64,000 bases of DNA from Hypericum androsaemum (taxonomy: Eukaryota; Streptophyta; Magnoliopsida; Malpighiales; Hypericaceae): assembly GCA_963995505.1 (NCBI GenBank), contig OZ023181.1, positions 20,580,221 through 20,644,220 on the forward strand, written 5' to 3'. A program made the position numbers and the translations under genes. Position 1 is the first letter of the stretch, and every line of letters begins with the position of its first letter. Under the pieces are notes generated by a model that did no database searches, was not told the origin of the DNA, and saw nothing but the letters and a program-made list of their open reading frames with translations. Shown piece by piece: positions 59,363 to 64,000 of this stretch.

Positions 59363-60205
59363 TAGGGGTGAGTAAACAAACCAAAAACTGTCAAACCGAA
59401 CTAAATTGAACCAAAAAAACTGGACCAAACGAACCATTGTCAAAAATGGTCCAGTCCGGTTTGGTAAATGTGCGAAATTCAGTTTCTGGTTCCGGTCCGA
59501 GATTTTTTGCACAAAACTGGAAATAACCAGACCGGACTAAAAATTTGCGATCTAAATTCTAATACACTTCCTCTCTTCTCTCTCCCCGAAACCACACAGA
59601 CTGTCACTCTTTCCTTAAAAAAAAGAATCTCACACTCACTCACTCTCCAAAAATAAATCACCACACAAGACCAAAGTCCAAACCACCGAAGTCCGACGGT
59701 CTCCGACGCCAGCAACCGGCGACGTTCAGCCACCACCACACCTCCAACGGACTCGGCCACCCTCATTCAAAATTGAGGATTTCTTAAATTAGGGTTTCAA
59801 AATTGGAGATTTCTTTAGAATTGTTCTCTGGTTTCAAGATAATATCTTCCTTTGCTTGTATTTTTTGTGATTTTGTAAAGAAAGATTAAGTTTTTTGATG
59901 TGGGTTTCTTGATTGGGGTTTTGGGCACTGGTTTTTTTGAATAATGGCTGTGAATTCTGATAAACGAGGATTTTGCGTTTAATTTTGATGATTTTTGGAT
60001 TGATGAGCTCGAGAACGATGGCAATGGGCGTTTAATTCAGTTTTTTTGGTTCGGTTCTGGTTTAAACAGGAAATATGGTCCAGTTTTCGGTCCGGTTTAG
60101 TGATAAGTCTGGTCCAGCTCGGCTCTTATTTTTCCTTGTTTCCCGGTTCTGGTTTTTTCAGTCCGGTCTGTGTCTAGTCCGGTCCGGGGTGTTTGCTCAC
60201 CCCTA
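59363..60205. mobile_element. Non-autonomous hAT element
   Basis: The termini TAGGGGTGAGTAAAC and GTTTGCTCACCCCTA are inverted copies. A perfect 8-bp target duplication TCCCCAAC lies at 59355-59362 and 60206-60213, the length typical of hAT. Subterminal regions are packed with GGTCCGGTTT and GGTCCAGT phrases in opposite orientations. The interior has no transposase. Confidence 0.88.
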
Positions 60206-60376
60206 TCCCCAACTACAACTTGCCTTGAAATAACGAATTTCTCTCTTTAGAGGAGAAATGAATATCCAAAATTATTCAAATTAGTACGCCCAAAGGACCT
60301 GGATCATATTGTTGGGAAGTAGCGAGAAAACCATGAAGGGCTTGGTACTCATTAGGAGGCTGGCTACAGCCAATAG

Positions 60377-61206
60377 TAGGGGTGTGCAAATGGTATTCGG
60401 TATTTTTAGTAATTTTTTTGGTATTTGGGATTTCGAGATTGACATTTCGGTATTCGGGATATTATTCGATATGTCTTTTTTGAGAAATTCAGTAAATTTT
60501 GGTATTCGGTATATCAGAATTACACAGAAGTACTAATATGTAATTTTATCAAGTATATGTATATATGTATGTATGTATATATATATGTATGTATGTATAT
60601 ATATGTATGCGTGTATGTATGCATATGTATATATATATATACACTTGATAAAACTCAGAAGCAGAAACACTAAACACGTAAACCTTCTTTTGAGTCTTTC
60701 CTTTCGCACGCACCTGCCTCCTACACCTTGTTTCTTGTTATGCGACAGCCATCCAAGAGCTACGAGGCCCACAACAACTGCAATGTCCGACCTCGGCTCT
60801 CCTACCAAGTTAAGAATCGATTTTGAGTTTTCAACTTAGGGTTTTGGATTTGGGACTTTCAATTTAGGGTTTTCAATTTGGAATTTTTGTAAGTTAAACA
60901 TTTTTTATTTTGGATTTATGGTTCTTGCCTTCTAAGTTAGCTTTTTCCAGAAAAATTGGTACGTGAGGTAGGTGAAGCTCCATGATTTAGTTGAAGCCTT
61001 TATGTTCCCAAATCTATCTCATGGTGTCGTTACAGTATGTGAGGCATGCATATTATTATTTTGTGCAAAATTTAGAATTTTTGGTATAATACCGAAATAT
61101 TAATTCGGTATGGTACCAAAATAATTTTGGTTCGGAATCGGTATGAGTTTTTTTTTAATTTGGTATTCGGTATTTCGGTTCGGTATATGTCGAATGCTCA
61201 GCCCTA
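60377..61206. mobile_element. hAT-like element inserted in the Copia 5' LTR
   Basis: The ends TAGGGGTGTGCAAAT and ATGCTCAGCCCTA are degenerate inverted copies of the hAT ends seen at 59363. The flanking 8-mers GCCAATAG and GGTAATAG agree at 6 of 8 positions. Subterminal GGTATTCGGTATTTCGG phrases occur at both ends. The 3' LTR at 63071-63090 (GCTGCAGCCAATGGTGCCAC) represents the empty site. Confidence 0.82.
60553..60650. repeat. (TATG)n/(TA)n microsatellite inside the hAT-like element
   Basis: TATG and TATA units run for nearly 100 bp. They are bounded by inverted TTTTATCAAGTATA and TATACACTTGATAAAA, so the tract can form a long hairpin. Confidence 0.85.
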
Positions 61207-61510
61207 GGTAATAGTGCCACGAAAGTGGGAGGCTGGCGGACGCCAATGCCCTGGCGCCAGCCAGGTCGTGATGCATCCAAATTTCTTTTTTTTACTATTG
61301 TTTTGGACTTCTAGATGACCTAGATAGGTCCCGTGGCTTGCTCGGGTTTGTCTATATATATGAAGGCATGTTACCTTATGTTGTACGACTTTATAGCTGA
61401 GTACTCATCAATAAAAGATCTATTTCTCTCTGTGGATATTGGTTGTTAGTCGAATCACGTTATCTCTTGTATTATTATTTGCGTTATTATTTTCTTGGAT
61501 TTCTAACAAC

Positions 61511-61523
61511 TGGTATCACAGCC
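61511..61523 (+). other. Copia primer-binding site
   Basis: TGGTATCACAGCC lies two bases after the 5' LTR and resembles the plant initiator-tRNA-Met complement TGGTATCAGAGC with one change. Confidence 0.7.
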
Positions 61524-61559
61524 TAGAGGAGGATGACAGATCACAGCCTAGAGGAGGAT

Positions 61560-61900
61560 GATAGATCAACGCGAAGTTTGGCCTGGTGAAGTTCGATGGG
61601 TCATCGAAATTTTGGTTATGACAAAGGCATGTCAAGAATCTGCTGGTGCATCAAAGAATGATCAACGCACTATCAAGAAAAATGCCTGAGAAGATGGAGG
61701 AGCAAGAGCGGAAAGAGGCTAAGACCAAGGCGGTAGCGACTATTCGCTTGTGCTTGGCAGATGATATGGTGTATCACATCATGGATGAGGAGCTACCAGT
61801 TAAAGCTTGGAAGATGATCTAAGTCACAGTCAAAAGAAGTTCAATAGAAGTTGCTTCAAGTGCGAAGGAAAAGGGTAAATGAAGGGGATATTCACAAGTA
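61560..61900 (+). pseudogene. Copia gag relic
   Basis: The reading gives LVKFDGSSKFWLW, then EEQERKEAKTKAVATIRLCL, then DDMVYHIMDEELPVKAWKMI. This is the N-terminal gag domain of plant Copia elements. After a stop, a remnant CFKCEGKG resembles the start of a zinc knuckle. No further polyprotein is recognisable. Confidence 0.7.
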
Positions 61901-63017
61901 TAGCCATATATTTGGATGGTGACTAGATTTCTGTCTCATCAAGTCCAAAGTGTCGTGGTAATTTTTTTTGTTAGGGACCTTAGATTATAACAGGTATAAT
62001 TATAAAGGTAGGCTAATGAATGTGGATAAGGATATTATGGTAGGGATAAAGGGTAAAAAAGAACACTTACGTGATTGTAGAAAATACTATTGTAGGTAGA
62101 GTCACATAAATGAGTCTAAATGAGTTGACAAATGCTCAAGTCATGTGAGGTTAGTTCATAGGAGGGAAGAAGGTATTGGCATGAATGGTTTGAGTACAAC
62201 CAAGAAGATTCTTGGAATTAGGATTCGCAGGGACAATGTTAGCAAGGCGATATAGTTGTCCAAAGGCAAGTACAAAGCAAAGGTGTTGATTACGTTTAGC
62301 ATTGAGAATGCAAATTCTTTGGTAACGCCACAGGTGAATCAGGTTTTATCTCTCTCAAGGGCGAGAGGTGAAGTTCATGACATGTCAACAGTTCTACTAG
62401 GTAGAACAAAAGGCTACCCAATGTATGATATGACTTGTAGCATTGATTTGGGACAAAGAAAATAAGGTCCGACAATAAAGCAGCTCGAAGTTGCAAAGTA
62501 TGAGGGTGACCGGGAAAATAGAGGAGTGTCTATTGATCATGAAGTTACTTCAGTAGGAAAACTTGCATGTTGGAGCTCAATGGAAGTTGAATAAAATGCA
62601 TGAGGCAAGCTCGAGAGATGCTCGAGTTTAGAAGATGTCTCTATGTGATTGAATAAAGGTGGATAGAAGTAAGGATGGCCTTGATGAGGACGAAATTGTT
62701 GAAGATAATAGACATTATCCTGCGTTTGTTACGTTTATTATTCAAAGTAATAGATTTGCTTATCCATCTGTTACTAGACTTAGCCTCATATGTTAGTCTC
62801 TTGTATTTGTATTTCAATTTTCTAGCTCATCCTTATCATCCCAGTTGTTACAAGGATGGCTATAAGTATTGTTGTTATCAATCAATAAACTTAAGCGGCA
62901 CAATTACATCAAATTGTTCAGAAATGGTCTATGGTACAAGGTGGAGTCGGTTGAGTTAGTTTGGTTTCGCAGGACTTCGTGATTCTCCAAAAGGTTGGTT
63001 CTGGACAATGTAGAGAT
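61901..63017. other. Remaining internal part of the Copia element
   Basis: No protease, integrase or reverse transcriptase motifs are seen. Short open frames such as 62256-62465 are not recognised. Large deletions or extreme decay are likely. Confidence 0.5.
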
Positions 63018-63625
63018 TGTTGGAAAGTGGTGAGAAAGCCAGGACGGGCCTGGCACACGCCAGGAGGCTTGCTGCAGCCAATGGTGCCACAGACGTGGAG
63101 GCTGGCGAACACTAATTCCCTAGAGCCAGCGATTTTTTTCTGAAATGGACAAAAAAATTTTTTTTACCCTAAATAGGTAAAAAGTTACACATATTCTCAA
63201 AATAGGTTGAAATATTAAAAAATACTAAAAAATAATAGTTGTCTATTTAGGTTGTTTGTATTAATTTATACTATTGCAGGTAAAAATATAATATTTCAAT
63301 GTATTTTGGGAATATGTATAATTTTTTGCCTATTTAGGAAAAATATATATTTTTTTCCCATTTCATAAAAAATTCTGCCACGTCATGCTACAAAAAAAAT
63401 TCTGTTTTGTTTAGACTTTTGTTTTGAACTCCTAGGTGACCTAGATAGGTTATGTGGCTTGTTATAGTTTGTTTATATGTGTGTGTATTTTACCGGGGTT
63501 GTATAGCTTATGGTTCACTACTCATCAATAAAAGATTTCATTCTCTATGTAGAAGTAAACAGTTGGCCGAACCACATTATTTTTTGTGTCGTAATTTGCG
63601 TTATTATTTCTTTGCATTTCTAACG
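63018..63625 (+). repeat. 3' LTR of the Copia element, interrupted
   Basis: It matches the native parts of the 5' LTR but carries a different insertion at about 63132-63374. Its terminal TAACG differs from the 5' LTR TAACA. Confidence 0.75.
63132..63374. mobile_element. MITE with about 85-bp inverted arms in the Copia 3' LTR
   Basis: TGAAATGGACAAAAAAATT, then CCTAAATAGG and ACACATATTCTCAAAAT on the left pair with ATTTTGGGAATATGTATA, CCTATTTAGG and CCCATTTCA on the right. The 5' LTR lacks this segment. A target duplication could not be fixed. Confidence 0.7.
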
Positions 63626-64000
63626 GATAGCCCTAGAGATTGCATCACAAACGACGAACGTTGCATTAAAATGACGTTAAATTAACATCAACGTAGCATG
63701 ATGAAAGTGAACAACCGATTTGTCGGTCCAAAAATAAGTTAACTATAACATGGGATGTGTTAATGTTTTATGCTGTCCAGGATTATGGAAAAGACAGTGA
63801 TCGTAGTTAAAAATGGACAAAAAAACTATTAGGTCATAGAGATACGTACTAAATTGTAGTAACTTAATTTCCATACAGTTTAGCGCCTAAATTTTCCAAA
63901 ATTATTTTGATTGCTCACTCAGCCAATGTGCACTGAAATAATGTTATACGAGCAATAATGGTTAACAAGATCAAGTATTTCTGATATCACAGTAAAATTT
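63626..64000. other. Intergenic DNA at the window edge
   Basis: AT-rich, with no feature recognised. Confidence 0.5.

Larger units (their letters stand above)
60310..61508 (+). repeat. 5' LTR of the Copia element, interrupted
   Basis: It aligns with the 3' LTR through GGAGGCTKGCTRCAGCCAAT, GTGGGAGGCTGGCG, GACCTAGATAGGT, TCATCAATAAAAGAT and the end GGATTTCTAACA. Bases 60377-61206 are an inserted hAT-like element that the 3' LTR lacks. Confidence 0.8.
60310..63625 (+). mobile_element. Decayed Ty1/Copia LTR retrotransposon with nested insertions
   Basis: Two related LTRs (60310-61508 and 63018-63625) start TGTTGG and end CTAACA or its mutated form. The 5' LTR is followed by TGGTATCACAGCC, close to the initiator-tRNA-Met primer-binding site. 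A Copia gag relic lies inside. Protease, integrase and RT are missing or unrecognisable, leaving about 1.5 kb between LTRs. Each LTR is enlarged by a different later insertion. No clear target duplication was found. Confidence 0.8.

Noticed and set aside
1..64000. CRISPR arrays, tRNA or rRNA genes, bacterial operons
   Set aside because: No regularly spaced direct repeats with unique spacers, no tRNA cloverleaf and no rRNA sequence were seen. The gene structures are eukaryotic.

Overview
The window is nuclear DNA of a flowering plant, most likely a eudicot. It shows intron-rich genes with GT-AG splice sites, AT-rich intergenic DNA, plant-specific families (an ERD3-type methyltransferase, BREVIS RADIX, a zinc-knuckle RPA1) and abundant plant transposons. 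The species is not resolvable from the sequence alone.

Six protein genes can be modelled with closed reading frames. From left to right they are: a replication protein A large subunit with C-terminal zinc knuckles (2701-6227, +); a 361-residue membrane protein of unknown function (6803-8276, -); an ERD3/PMT-type Golgi methyltransferase (29002-31566, +); a PRKRIP1-like spliceosomal protein (39623-41000, +); a MAK/RCK-type protein kinase (42957-46484, -); and a BREVIS RADIX family protein (50971-54666, -). They act in unrelated processes: DNA replication and repair, cell-wall pectin biosynthesis, splicing, signalling and cell polarity. There is no operon-like logic. RPA1, ERD3 and MAK-like kinase genes also lie side by side on Arabidopsis chromosome 4 (At4g19110 to At4g19130, recalled), so this is probably a conserved syntenic block enlarged here by repeats.

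Repeats fill much of the rest. A family of non-autonomous Mutator-like elements with long inverted arms is present as three two-armed copies (994-2057, 23361-24460, 41226-42531) and one solo arm (about 18730-18921). Two copies have perfect 9-bp target duplications, and one carries a captured RACK1 WD40 fragment. A decayed, rearranged endogenous pararetrovirus resembling florendoviruses occupies about 12008-18720, with segments in both orientations. A young non-autonomous Ty3/Gypsy-like element (32472-39399) has two 2044-bp LTRs and an ATTAC target duplication. A decayed Ty1/Copia element (60310-63625) carries a hAT-like insertion in its 5' LTR and a MITE in its 3' LTR. A separate hAT element with a perfect 8-bp duplication lies at 59363-60205.

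No tRNA, rRNA, CRISPR array or bacterial feature was found. The most interesting material is the RACK1-capturing MULE, the MULE family with TGACGTCA in its arms, the scrambled viral locus with palindromic junctions, the GGCGCC-rich LTR, and the Copia LTR pair in which each LTR supplies the empty site for the insertion in the other.
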